Positions 15,228 through 22,866 of a DNA stretch of 23,503 nt are shown here, piece by piece (the first letter of the stretch is position 1; the number at the start of each line of letters is the position of its first letter). A program made the translations under genes and the position numbers. The stretch is taken from contig CALKUG010000016.1 in NCBI GenBank assembly GCA_937996765.1, forward strand, positions 1 to 23,503, written 5' to 3'. The notes under the pieces were generated by a model that was not told the origin of the DNA, did no database searches, and saw only the letters and a list, made by a program, of their open reading frames with translations. The DNA is from an uncultured Ignavibacteria bacterium (GTDB lineage Bacteria > Bacteroidota > Ignavibacteria > Ignavibacteriales > Ignavibacteriaceae).

Positions 15228-16874
15228 TTAGGCAGAATGCTTTTGAATTACAGCGTTAAGCCACTTAAGCATTAAAAATATTGCTAATGCGGCTAAAAAT
15301 GCTCCGATAAAGTTCACACCAAAGAAATAAACTTTATTATCGAAGAATTCCCATAATCCGGAAATTACACCTGAAAGTTTGTTACCAATGGCAGTAGCCA
15401 AAAACCAGCCACCCATCATAATTGCGGTAATGCGGGGAGGGGAAAGTTTAGAAACTAATGAGAGACCCATTGGGCTCAAGAATAACTCGCCAACTGTTAT
15501 CACAGCGTAGGCCGTTACAAGCCATAGTGCAGAACTTTTATCAAGTCCGTACATTGCTCCATTATCTGCAAAAACAACTGCTAACATCATAATGGTAGTA
15601 GAAGCAGCGGTAATCAAAAGTCCTAAAGCAATTTTACCTGCTGTACTGGGCTCTTTTTTCTTTCTTCTTAGGATGTTAAAAAATCCAACAACAACAGGAG
15701 TAAGAATTACAACAAAGAAGGGGTTTACTGACTGGAATATCTCTGTAGATATAAGAGTCAAAGCACCACTTGCCGGCCATTCTTCTTTTGGTAAGTTTTC
15801 GAAATAGGGATGAGGTCCAATTGCTTCTTTAGCATTACCTGCCTCATCTTTAACGGGGGCGCCGTGCATATCTAAAACCGGAACTAATCTACCAGTTGTA
15901 TCTACTTTTTGTGTTAATTTTAAAGCATCAATTGGCGCTTCTACAACTGTAGGTATTGTTCTATCGGTATATTTTTCAGCCCATAATGTAAGAGCTGAAC
16001 CGTTCTGATGGAAAACTGCCCAAAATATGACTACTACTGCCATAATTGAGAGTAAAGCAGCTATAGGTTGTTTTTCATCTTCCTTTGCCTTAAAGAATAA
16101 CGAAAGATAAAATACTACAACAGGTAAACTTGCAAATAAAAATGCATCGTTTGAATCTGAACCGAGAATGTTACCAGGAATAAACCAACCTAATAACCCG
16201 GCTACAACTGCTGGTACAAGCACCGAACCTAAAATATATCCTAAGGACATATCGCCGGGTTTTGTTGGTTTTACCACATCGACATCTTTTACGTGTTTAT
16301 GACCAGCCATAAAAATAATAACGCCTAAAAGCATTCCAACACCGGCTGCTGCAAAAGCTGCACCCCAAGAAAACTGATTTCTTAAGTATGCTGCAATAAA
16401 ATTGCAAATAAATGCACCAATGTTAATACCCATATAAAATATGTTGAAACCACTATCTTTTAAATCTTTGTATTGTGGATTGTTATACAGATTACCAACC
16501 AATGTGGAGATATTAGGTTTGAAAAAACCGTTACCAATTATTATCAAAAGTAGTGAGAGATAAAAGAAAAGGGGAGAGCCTGGTATCGCTAAACCAAAAT
16601 AGCCAAGACTCATAAGAATACCACCAATAACAATGGTTTTACTATAACCAAGTAATCTATCGGCTAATAAACCTCCAACAAAAGGAGTTAAATAAACCAG
16701 AGCAATATAGGTACCGTAAACATCGGAAGCATCAAAATTGCTTAATGCTAATCCGCCACGTTGATTATCTATCATATAGAGGAATAAAATTCCTAACATC
16801 AGATAGTAACCAAATCGCTCCCATAACTCTGTGAAAAAAAGTACCTGCAATCCTTTAGGATGGTTTTTGAACAT
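15228..16874 (-). CDS. POT/PTR2 family proton-coupled peptide transporter
   Basis: Inner-membrane symporter of the major facilitator superfamily that imports di- and tripeptides with protons. The 548-residue product carries the family motif ExxERFxYY at residues 16-24, the GGLLADRLLGYSKTI loop, and the PTR2 stretch GNGFFKPNISTLVG near residue 117. About 12-14 hydrophobic helices are seen. A long polar loop of about 75 residues (about 300-375) interrupts the C-terminal half; loops here are common in Bacteroidota POT proteins. The start follows aaggatag. The promoter must lie in the divergent gap upstream. Its substrates fit a protein- or peptide-using lifestyle. Confidence 0.95.
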   Translation of the reverse strand: MFKNHPKGLQVLFFTELWERFGYYLMLGILFLYMIDNQRGGLALSNFDASDVYGTYIALVYLTPFVGGLLADRLLGYSKTIVIGGILMSLGYFGLAIPGSPLFFYLSLLLIIIGNGFFKPNISTLVGNLYNNPQYKDLKDSGFNIFYMGINIGAFICNFIAAYLRNQFSWGAAFAAAGVGMLLGVIIFMAGHKHVKDVDVVKPTKPGDMSLGYILGSVLVPAVVAGLLGWFIPGNILGSDSNDAFLFASLPVVVFYLSLFFKAKEDEKQPIAALLSIMAVVVIFWAVFHQNGSALTLWAEKYTDRTIPTVVEAPIDALKLTQKVDTTGRLVPVLDMHGAPVKDEAGNAKEAIGPHPYFENLPKEEWPASGALTLISTEIFQSVNPFFVVILTPVVVGFFNILRRKKKEPSTAGKIALGLLITAASTTIMMLAVVFADNGAMYGLDKSSALWLVTAYAVITVGELFLSPMGLSLVSKLSPPRITAIMMGGWFLATAIGNKLSGVISGLWEFFDNKVYFFGVNFIGAFLAALAIFLMLKWLNAVIQKHSA

Positions 16875-17035
16875 ATTCTATCCTTACTCAATTATTCAAT
16901 TAAAAAGAAACAAACTGACTTCGTAAGATAAAGTTTATCATTTAATTTTTCGACATTTTTATTCAAAAAACAACTGAAATCAAGATTTTACTGTTTAATA
17001 CATTAAAAAGAATAACCAAATATTTATATTTCAGT
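16875..17035. promoter_or_regulatory. Divergent promoter region between POT and PASTA genes
   Basis: The longest gap of the window (161 bases), very AT-rich and without a reading frame. It must contain promoters for the minus-strand POT unit and the plus-strand PASTA-rpe-nagA unit. One short palindrome, gataaagtttatc, is at 16927-16939. I cannot place promoter boxes with confidence; in such AT-rich DNA many weak matches occur. Confidence 0.5.
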
Positions 17036-17806
17036 ATGAATAAGGAAAAATTATTAACTCTTAGTAAATGGATTGGAGCTCTCGCGCTCTCATCTATTGT
17101 ATTTTTATTGTTACTCACTTATGTAATAATGCCTTGGTATGTTAATTCCAACGAGGTAATAGTGCCCCGAGTACAAGGTTTGAGTCTTGAAAACGCAATT
17201 GATCGCCTAAATGCAACGAATTTAAATTATTTTATTGGTGACACTTCATACGATAGGAATTTCCCAATTGGTTCAATTGTTGCCCAACGACCCCTTGCAG
17301 GAAGAACTGTAAAAGGCGGCAGGAGCATTTACCTCGTTATAAGTGGAGGTGCACCTCAGGCAGTAGTTCCAAATGTTACCGGTAAACTCTTAAGTAATGC
17401 ACGCTTTGAGATGGAAAAAGTGGGTCTTTTTGTAGGAAAAGTAACAATTGATTCAACATCTGAAAATGCTAAAAACACTGTGGTTTCACAATCGAGTGGA
17501 TCGGGTGCAAAAATAGCACGCGGTTCTAAGGTGGATCTTGTAATAGCAATAGGTAAAACTAAGGGCAGTATAGAAATACCCTCTGTAGTTGGGCTTTCGC
17601 TCACTGATGCTTCTCGCAAATTAGAAGAATTTGGGTTAAGTGTTAGGAGAATAAGTTATAGACCTGCCGCTAACATATTACCAAACACCGTGTTAGACCA
17701 AATTCCTTCATCTGGCACAAAGGTTAACCCCGGTGATGGAATTGATTTGTTTATTAGTCAATTTGTTGAAGTTCAGGAAGAAGTACCGGAGGAAACACCT
17801 CGGTGA
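17036..17806 (+). CDS. Membrane-anchored protein with three PASTA domains
   Basis: Protein of 256 residues: short cytoplasmic start, one membrane helix (about 13-33), then three PASTA repeats outside (about 41-105, 110-173 and 177-245), each with a VP-x-V-x-G-x-S/L opening and a VSG/IAIG/FIS closing strand. A Glu/Pro-rich tail ends it. PASTA domains bind cell-wall muropeptides or help septal proteins. They usually sit on Ser/Thr kinases or penicillin-binding proteins, but here no enzyme domain is attached. Such kinase-free PASTA proteins are found in Bacteroidota; their role is not established. The stop overlaps the rpe GTG start by four bases, and ggagg at 17788-17792 inside this gene is the rpe ribosome site. 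Confidence 0.92.
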   Translation: MNKEKLLTLSKWIGALALSSIVFLLLLTYVIMPWYVNSNEVIVPRVQGLSLENAIDRLNATNLNYFIGDTSYDRNFPIGSIVAQRPLAGRTVKGGRSIYLVISGGAPQAVVPNVTGKLLSNARFEMEKVGLFVGKVTIDSTSENAKNTVVSQSSGSGAKIARGSKVDLVIAIGKTKGSIEIPSVVGLSLTDASRKLEEFGLSVRRISYRPAANILPNTVLDQIPSSGTKVNPGDGIDLFISQFVEVQEEVPEETPR

Positions 17807-18468
17807 AAGCAATAGCTCCTTCGATACTTTCGGCGGATTTTTTGAATCTTGGAAGTCAAATTTCTGAATGTCTTGCAGCTGGATGCTCCATAATACATTG
17901 TGATATTATGGATGGCCATTTTGTACCAAATATCACTTTTGGTCCTTTAGTTGTTAGTGCTGTAAATAAAATGACTGATGCTACGATTGATGTACATTTA
18001 ATGATCAAAAACCCAGATTTGTACATCGAAGATTTTGTAAAAGCAGGCGCGGATTATATTACTGTGCATTACGAAGAAGTAGTTCATTTGCACAGAACAC
18101 TCACTTATATCAAATCTTTGGGTGCTAAATGTGGAGTGGCAATAAACCCCTCTACGCCGGTTGAACAGTTAAGTGAAATTATTGATATTATTGATTTGTT
18201 GTTGATTATGTCAGTAAACCCAGGGTTTGGTGGGCAGGAATTTATTCCTAATTCGATTAATAAAATTAAAAAAGCTGCTGCATTACGTGCAGAGCGTGGT
18301 TTGGGATTTTTAATTGAGGTTGATGGGGGAATCTCAGTTAAAACCATTTCTTCAGTTTCCGAAGCCGGATGCAATTTATTTGTTGCCGGCAATGCAGTAT
18401 TCGGGCAAAAGGATATCCGAACTGCTTTTGAACAATTAAATCAGCAAATTAATAACAATAAAGGATAG
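17803..18468 (+). CDS. rpe: Ribulose-phosphate 3-epimerase
   Basis: TIM-barrel enzyme interconverting ribulose-5-phosphate and xylulose-5-phosphate in the pentose phosphate pathway. The 221-residue product has APSILSADF at the start, the metal-ligand segments HCDIMDGHFVPN and DVHLMI, MSVNPGFGGQ for phosphate binding, and EVDGGI with the catalytic Asp. The GTG start overlaps the PASTA stop by four bases and has ggagg ten bases before. nagA begins five bases after the stop. Confidence 0.97.
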   Translation: MKAIAPSILSADFLNLGSQISECLAAGCSIIHCDIMDGHFVPNITFGPLVVSAVNKMTDATIDVHLMIKNPDLYIEDFVKAGADYITVHYEEVVHLHRTLTYIKSLGAKCGVAINPSTPVEQLSEIIDIIDLLLIMSVNPGFGGQEFIPNSINKIKKAAALRAERGLGFLIEVDGGISVKTISSVSEAGCNLFVAGNAVFGQKDIRTAFEQLNQQINNNKG

Positions 18469-18473
18469 ATGTT

Positions 18474-19631
18474 ATGAAGTTGGCACTTGTTGGCGGTAAA
18501 ATAATTACCCCCTTTAGAATGGTTGAAAATGGTGTATTAATCGCTAATACCGATGATGGGCTTATCATTGAATTGGCTAAACAAAGTGATTCATTGATAC
18601 CCGATGATGCAGAAATAATAGATGTTAGCGGCAAGTATGTTACACCCGGATTTGTAGATCTTTTAGTGCATGGCGGAGGCGGCTATGGATTTGCAGACCA
18701 ATCAGTTGAGAGTATAGAAAAAGCATCGGAATATTTCTTAAGTCATGGTTCTACAACACTTTTAGCTTCACTGTATGCTAAGCCTACCGATCAATTACTT
18801 GCTGACCTCAGAAGAGTCGCTGATTACATTGATGAACATCCCTATTCCAATATTGCAGGCATCCATATGGAAGGCCCATACCTCAATCCTGAGCTTAAAG
18901 GCGCTATGAACGAGGATTATCTCTGGACGCCATCGGTAGAGTCATGGGAAGCGATGTGGGAAGCCTCAAAAGGCAAAATAAAGATTATGACTATTGCTCC
19001 GGAATTACCAGGCGCGTTTAATGTAATGCGTGCAGCAGCTTTACGAGGAGTAGTTCTTTCCATAGGGCATTCAACTGCTTCTTATGAACAAGTTGAACTC
19101 GCAATTGACCATGGCGCAGCTCATGTTACTCACATTTTTAATGCAATGAGACCATTTCATCACAGAACTCCTTCTGTAATCTTAGGTTCATTGTTGCGTA
19201 ACGAATTAAAAATTGAACTTATTGCAGATACTCTCCATGTACACCCCGCGGTTATGGAGTTACTCTTAAAACTAAAAGGTGCAAACGGAATAATACTCAT
19301 CACCGATTCAATTCGTGCCGGTGGTATGCATGAAGGTGAGTATGAATTTGCCGACCAAAAAGTGTATATGAAAGCCCAAAAAGCATTTTTGGAAGATGGA
19401 ACTTTAGCAGGAAGCACATTAACACTGAATTCGGCAATTAGAAACATCGTTACCACAGCTGGTGCAAAAATTACCGATGCTGTTCGCATGGCTTCGCTTA
19501 ATGGTGCAAAAGTTATTGGTAATGGCAAAGGAATCTTGGCAGTTGGCAAAATTGCTGATATTGCTGTTATGGATTCTGATTTTAATGTTGATATGACTAT
19601 CAAAAGCGGTAAAATTGTCTTTAAAAGATAA
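18474..19631 (+). CDS. nagA: N-acetylglucosamine-6-phosphate deacetylase
   Basis: Amidohydrolase that removes acetate from GlcNAc-6-phosphate to give glucosamine-6-phosphate, the NagB substrate. The 385-residue product keeps the E. coli metal-site pattern: Glu133 in HMEGPYL, His199 in IGHST, and His220 in THIFNAM, with catalytic Asp278 in LITDSI. The GTLAGSTLTL motif and the final ADIAVMD complete the family order. It follows rpe by five bases and is the last gene before a strong terminator. No GlcNAc transporter or kinase is beside it, so it may serve wall recycling or hexosamine balance rather than a dedicated chitin locus. Confidence 0.96.
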   Translation: MKLALVGGKIITPFRMVENGVLIANTDDGLIIELAKQSDSLIPDDAEIIDVSGKYVTPGFVDLLVHGGGGYGFADQSVESIEKASEYFLSHGSTTLLASLYAKPTDQLLADLRRVADYIDEHPYSNIAGIHMEGPYLNPELKGAMNEDYLWTPSVESWEAMWEASKGKIKIMTIAPELPGAFNVMRAAALRGVVLSIGHSTASYEQVELAIDHGAAHVTHIFNAMRPFHHRTPSVILGSLLRNELKIELIADTLHVHPAVMELLLKLKGANGIILITDSIRAGGMHEGEYEFADQKVYMKAQKAFLEDGTLAGSTLTLNSAIRNIVTTAGAKITDAVRMASLNGAKVIGNGKGILAVGKIADIAVMDSDFNVDMTIKSGKIVFKR

Positions 19632-19649
19632 TTTACCTTAATTCAAGTT

Positions 19650-19683
19650 AAGGCAAACGAATCCGATTCGTTTGCCTTTTTTT
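19650..19683 (+). terminator. Intrinsic terminator after nagA
   Basis: Perfect 13-base arms (aaggcaaacgaat at 19650-19662 and attcgtttgcctt at 19666-19678) around ccg, running into seven T (19677-19683). It starts 19 bases after the nagA stop. A smaller hairpin just upstream (ccttaa at 19636-19641 with ttaagg at 19648-19653) shares bases with the left arm. Confidence 0.95.
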
Positions 19684-19709
19684 ATTTTATTAAATACCCT
19701 CGGTAATCT

Positions 19710-20525
19710 GTGGCATCAACTTTTCTCCGAAGTAATATTTTCCCTCAAATAATGGGAATTATTAACGCAACGCCTGATTCTTTTTCAGATGGAGGAAAAT
19801 TTAATACCGTGGAGAGTGCTTTAGCCCGTGCAGAGCAAATGGCTTCAGAAGGGGTAACCATTATTGATATTGGTGGCGAATCAACACGACCTGGAGCGAC
19901 TCCAATAAATTCTGAAACTGAACTCACGAGAGTTTTACCTTTAGTCAAAGAAATATCTAAAAGATTCCCTACATTAGATATCTCAATAGATACCTACAAA
20001 TCAGATGTTGCTGAACAGTGTATAGATTGTGGTGCCACAATTGTTAATGATATTTCAGGGGGTATGTTTGATAACAATATGCTTAAATTAGCTTCACATA
20101 AGGATGTACCTATTGTTATAATGCATACTACAGGCAAGCCACAAGTTATGCAAAACAACATTCACTATTCTGATGTTATGTCTGAAGTGAAAAATCATTT
20201 AGAAAATCGAATCAACGAGGCCCGTGATACTGGAGTAGCAAAGATAATTCTCGACCCCGGAATAGGGTTTGGTAAGACTTTTGAACATAATATTGAGATA
20301 ATTAAAGAAATTGCTCAATTTAAATCATTAAATTGCCCAATATTGATTGGCGTTTCTCGTAAATCTTTTTTAGGAAAAGTGTTAGATTTGCAAATAGAAG
20401 AGCGTGAAACTGCAACTGTTATCACAGAAGCTTTTTCATTAATAAACGGTGCAGATATTATTAGAACTCACAATACTGCACTTGCCTCACAGTTGTTAAC
20501 TCTCTACAAATTGCTGCGGAATTAA
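19710..20525 (+). CDS. folP: Dihydropteroate synthase
   Basis: TIM-barrel enzyme of folate synthesis joining p-aminobenzoate to the pterin pyrophosphate; target of sulfonamides. Motifs in order: IMGIINATPDSFSDGG, DIGGESTRPGA, NDISGG, IMHTTGKPQVMQ, DPGIGFGKT and GVSRKSFLG. An in-frame stop lies just upstream, so GTG 19710 is the earliest start (271 residues); ATG 19752 would begin inside the conserved first strand, so GTG is preferred although the ribosome site is weak. The stop overlaps the cdaA start by one base (TAATG). A promoter must lie in the 26 bases after the terminator or inside it. Confidence 0.96.
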   Translation: MASTFLRSNIFPQIMGIINATPDSFSDGGKFNTVESALARAEQMASEGVTIIDIGGESTRPGATPINSETELTRVLPLVKEISKRFPTLDISIDTYKSDVAEQCIDCGATIVNDISGGMFDNNMLKLASHKDVPIVIMHTTGKPQVMQNNIHYSDVMSEVKNHLENRINEARDTGVAKIILDPGIGFGKTFEHNIEIIKEIAQFKSLNCPILIGVSRKSFLGKVLDLQIEERETATVITEAFSLINGADIIRTHNTALASQLLTLYKLLRN

Positions 20526-21355
20526 TGTTTGATATTTTGAACATAGGCTTTTTGAAAATTACAATACTCGACCTATTGGACGTTGCTATTGTATCTTTTA
20601 TAGTTTATAAACTCTATACTTTTCTTAAAGGCACTATTGCGTCTCAGATATTTGTGGGTTTGATTATAATAATGATGCTTTCTTTCACCTCTCAGGCAAT
20701 AAACTTAAAAGCATTAAATATGTTACTTAAGTTTATCACTGATTTTTGGATTATTGCATTTATTATTCTCTTTCAACCCGAAATTCGCCGCCTTTTGGTT
20801 CTCTTGGCAACGGGTCCTCTCTTTAAAGTGGGTTTTCGCTCAAAAGAAAGCGAGCAAACAATTAAAGATATAGTGGACGCAGTTTACGACTTAGCAAGGG
20901 CACAACATGGTGCACTACTTGTTATTGTGAGAACCACCGGAATGAGGGGTTACTCGGAAGCAGGAATTCTTATTAATGCCAAAGTTTCCAAAGATTTGAT
21001 TATGTCAATATTTTACCCAAAATCGCCACTTCATGATGGTGCTATAATCATACGAAACAATATTGTTGAAGCTGCGAGGTGTGCACTTCCGCTTTCATCA
21101 ACACTTACTCATCCGGTAAGAGGACCTCTCGGAATGCGACACAGAGCAGCATTAGGAGTAACTGAAAGTTCGGATGTGTTAGCGATTATTGTTTCAGAAG
21201 AGGGAGGTTCGGTTTCAACCGCCTTTCAGGGCGAGTTAGAAATTGGTGTCTCAAAAGAAAAATTGAGAGATAAACTGACAAAAATCTATCGTGATGAAAA
21301 AGAAAAGGGATTAAATACCAGAATTAGGAGTATTTTTGCAGGTGAAAAACACTAA
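20525..21355 (+). CDS. cdaA: Diadenylate cyclase CdaA (c-di-AMP synthase)
   Basis: Membrane enzyme making the second messenger c-di-AMP from two ATP, used in many bacteria for potassium, osmotic and wall control. The 276-residue protein has three N-terminal membrane helices (about 13-90), then a DisA_N domain with the active-site motifs DGA (171-173, in SPLHDGAIII) and RHR (205-207, in GMRHRAALG). Both are intact. In Firmicutes cdaA is paired with cdaR and glmM; here it is coupled to folP by a one-base overlap, an arrangement also seen in Bacteroidota. No dedicated c-di-AMP hydrolase (GdpP or PgpH) is in the window. Confidence 0.96.
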   Translation: MFDILNIGFLKITILDLLDVAIVSFIVYKLYTFLKGTIASQIFVGLIIIMMLSFTSQAINLKALNMLLKFITDFWIIAFIILFQPEIRRLLVLLATGPLFKVGFRSKESEQTIKDIVDAVYDLARAQHGALLVIVRTTGMRGYSEAGILINAKVSKDLIMSIFYPKSPLHDGAIIIRNNIVEAARCALPLSSTLTHPVRGPLGMRHRAALGVTESSDVLAIIVSEEGGSVSTAFQGELEIGVSKEKLRDKLTKIYRDEKEKGLNTRIRSIFAGEKH

Positions 21356-22004
21356 AGATGTAGTTGCGGTAATTCCTTTTTACAATGAAAAGCCCTTTAT
21401 AAAAGAAATTATAAATCAAACTCTCCCATTTGTTCAGTATATTATTGCCGTTGATGATGGCTCCACCGATGGTTCGTCGGAGCAAATATTAGGTATAGAG
21501 CGAGTGATGATTCTAAAACACAATTCCAATCTGGGTAAAGGTGCTGCTCTGAGAACGGGATATAAAAAAAGTGCTGAAATGGGAGCACAGTATATTGTTG
21601 CGTTAGATGCAGATTTACAACATGCACCACAAAATATACCTCTTTTTGTATTTGAATTAGAGAAATATCCTGTGGTTATAGGTTACAGAAAACGTGAATT
21701 TGGTGTAATGCCAATTCAGAGAATTGCAAGTAACTTTATAACCTCTGCAATTCTTTCTGTTAAAACAGGGGTATCTATAAAGGATAGCCAATCAGGGTTT
21801 CGTGGTTTTCGATCGGATATTATTGATTTAATTATGCCTACCAGAAACGGGTTTGAGGCTGAAACAGAACAAATAATATTAGCAGCTAAAAATAATTTAG
21901 CAATAGGTTGGGTTCCAATACCAACAGTTTATGGGGAAGAAAAGAGCTCAATTAAGCCAATTGAAGCAATTAAAGGATTTATAAAAACAGTAATTGAGTT
22001 ATAG
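21336..22004 (+). CDS. GT-A family 2 glycosyltransferase
   Basis: Soluble transferase of about 222 residues related to dolichyl-phosphate mannose or polyprenyl-phosphate sugar synthases. Nucleotide-sugar binding is shown by VIPFYNE near the start, VDDGSTDGS around residue 40, and the metal motif DADLQHAP near residue 90. QSGFRGFR and FEAETEQI follow as in this subfamily. No membrane helix is present, so it probably acts at the inner face of the membrane on a lipid carrier. Sugar and acceptor cannot be told. The start is TTG 21336 or GTG 21342; aggag at 21326-21330 could serve either. It overlaps cdaA by 14-20 bases. Confidence 0.9.
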   Translation: MQVKNTKDVVAVIPFYNEKPFIKEIINQTLPFVQYIIAVDDGSTDGSSEQILGIERVMILKHNSNLGKGAALRTGYKKSAEMGAQYIVALDADLQHAPQNIPLFVFELEKYPVVIGYRKREFGVMPIQRIASNFITSAILSVKTGVSIKDSQSGFRGFRSDIIDLIMPTRNGFEAETEQIILAAKNNLAIGWVPIPTVYGEEKSSIKPIEAIKGFIKTVIEL

Positions 22005-22101
22005 CGACTCTCACAGTTTGTGATATACGGTTTCTTATTTAAGCTATTTTTAGTTAGTTTTCGCATCCAGTTAAAAAAATGAAAGAAGCGTTTTCCGAAT
22101 A
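22005..22101 (+). promoter_or_regulatory. Gap before parA
   Basis: 97 bases without a reading frame, probably holding the parAB promoter. I see no terminator hairpin after the glycosyltransferase gene and no parS-like 16-base palindrome here. The parA ATG lacks a clear ribosome site. Confidence 0.4.
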
Positions 22102-22866
22102 ATGGGTAAAATTATATCAATTGCCAACCAAAAAGGCGGAGTTGGTAAAACGACAACTTCAATTAATTTAGCAGCTTCATTAGCGGCTGCTGAGAGAAAA
22201 ACTCTTTTAATTGATATCGACCCTCAGGGGAATTCTTCCTCAGGTTTGGGTTTCGAGAATCATTCACCTTCGATTTATGAAGTTCTTATTGGCAATATGG
22301 AGCCAAACACGGCTATCAGACAATCTGAAATGCCCTTTTTGGATTTAATTACCTCTAATATTGATCTCGTTGGAGCAGAAGTAGAGGTTATTGATTTTCC
22401 TAACAGAGAACACTTACTTAAAGAGCAATTAGTAAAATTAAAAGACCAATACGATTTCATTCTTATAGATTGCCCACCATCTTTAGGTGTATTAACTTTA
22501 AATGCACTTTCTGCTTCAGACAGTGTGCTCATTCCCGTTCAGTGCGAGTATTTTGCACTTGAAGGTTTGGGTCAGTTGTTAAATACCATTAACATTGTTA
22601 AACAACATTTTAACAAGCTTCTCACTATCGAAGGTGTTTTGCTAACTATGTATGATGTTCGTTTAAAACTATCGCAATTAGTTGCAGACGAAGTTAAAAA
22701 GTATTTCGAAGACAAAGTATATACAACAATTATTCACCGTAATGTAAGGGTTTCAGAAGCACCAAGCTATGGTAAACCAATAATTCTCTATGATGCTGTT
22801 TCTATCGGTTCTAAAAACTATATGGCGTTGGCGGCTGAACTTATGGAGAGAAATAAGGTTCAATGA
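22102..22866 (+). CDS. parA: Chromosome partitioning ATPase ParA (Soj)
   Basis: DNA-binding ATPase of 254 residues that with ParB segregates the chromosome origin region. It has the deviant Walker A motif KGGVGKTT at residues 11-18, IDIDPQGNSSSG, IDCPPSLGVLTLNAL as Walker B, and HRNVRVSEAPSYGKP near the end. Lack of an N-terminal helix-turn-helix and the length point to the short chromosomal (Soj) type rather than plasmid P1-type ParA. The stop overlaps the parB start (ATGA). Confidence 0.96.
   Translation: MGKIISIANQKGGVGKTTTSINLAASLAAAERKTLLIDIDPQGNSSSGLGFENHSPSIYEVLIGNMEPNTAIRQSEMPFLDLITSNIDLVGAEVEVIDFPNREHLLKEQLVKLKDQYDFILIDCPPSLGVLTLNALSASDSVLIPVQCEYFALEGLGQLLNTINIVKQHFNKLLTIEGVLLTMYDVRLKLSQLVADEVKKYFEDKVYTTIIHRNVRVSEAPSYGKPIILYDAVSIGSKNYMALAAELMERNKVQ

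Noticed and set aside
16927..16939. Palindrome gataaagtttatc as an operator
   Set aside because: Arms of six A/T-rich bases are expected by chance in a gap of this composition; kept only as a note in the region entry.
17036..17806. PASTA gene as a truncated Ser/Thr kinase or penicillin-binding protein
   Set aside because: The frame starts cleanly with a membrane helix after a non-coding gap, and no kinase or transpeptidase remnant is found upstream.
19160..19603. Antisense open frame of 147 codons inside nagA
   Set aside because: Length is due to the codon pattern of the real gene; the sense frame carries all NagA active-site residues and the antisense product looks like no known family.
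22005..22101. parS site or replication origin next to parAB
   Set aside because: No tgtttcacgtgaaaca-like palindrome or cluster of DnaA boxes was seen here or elsewhere in the window by eye.
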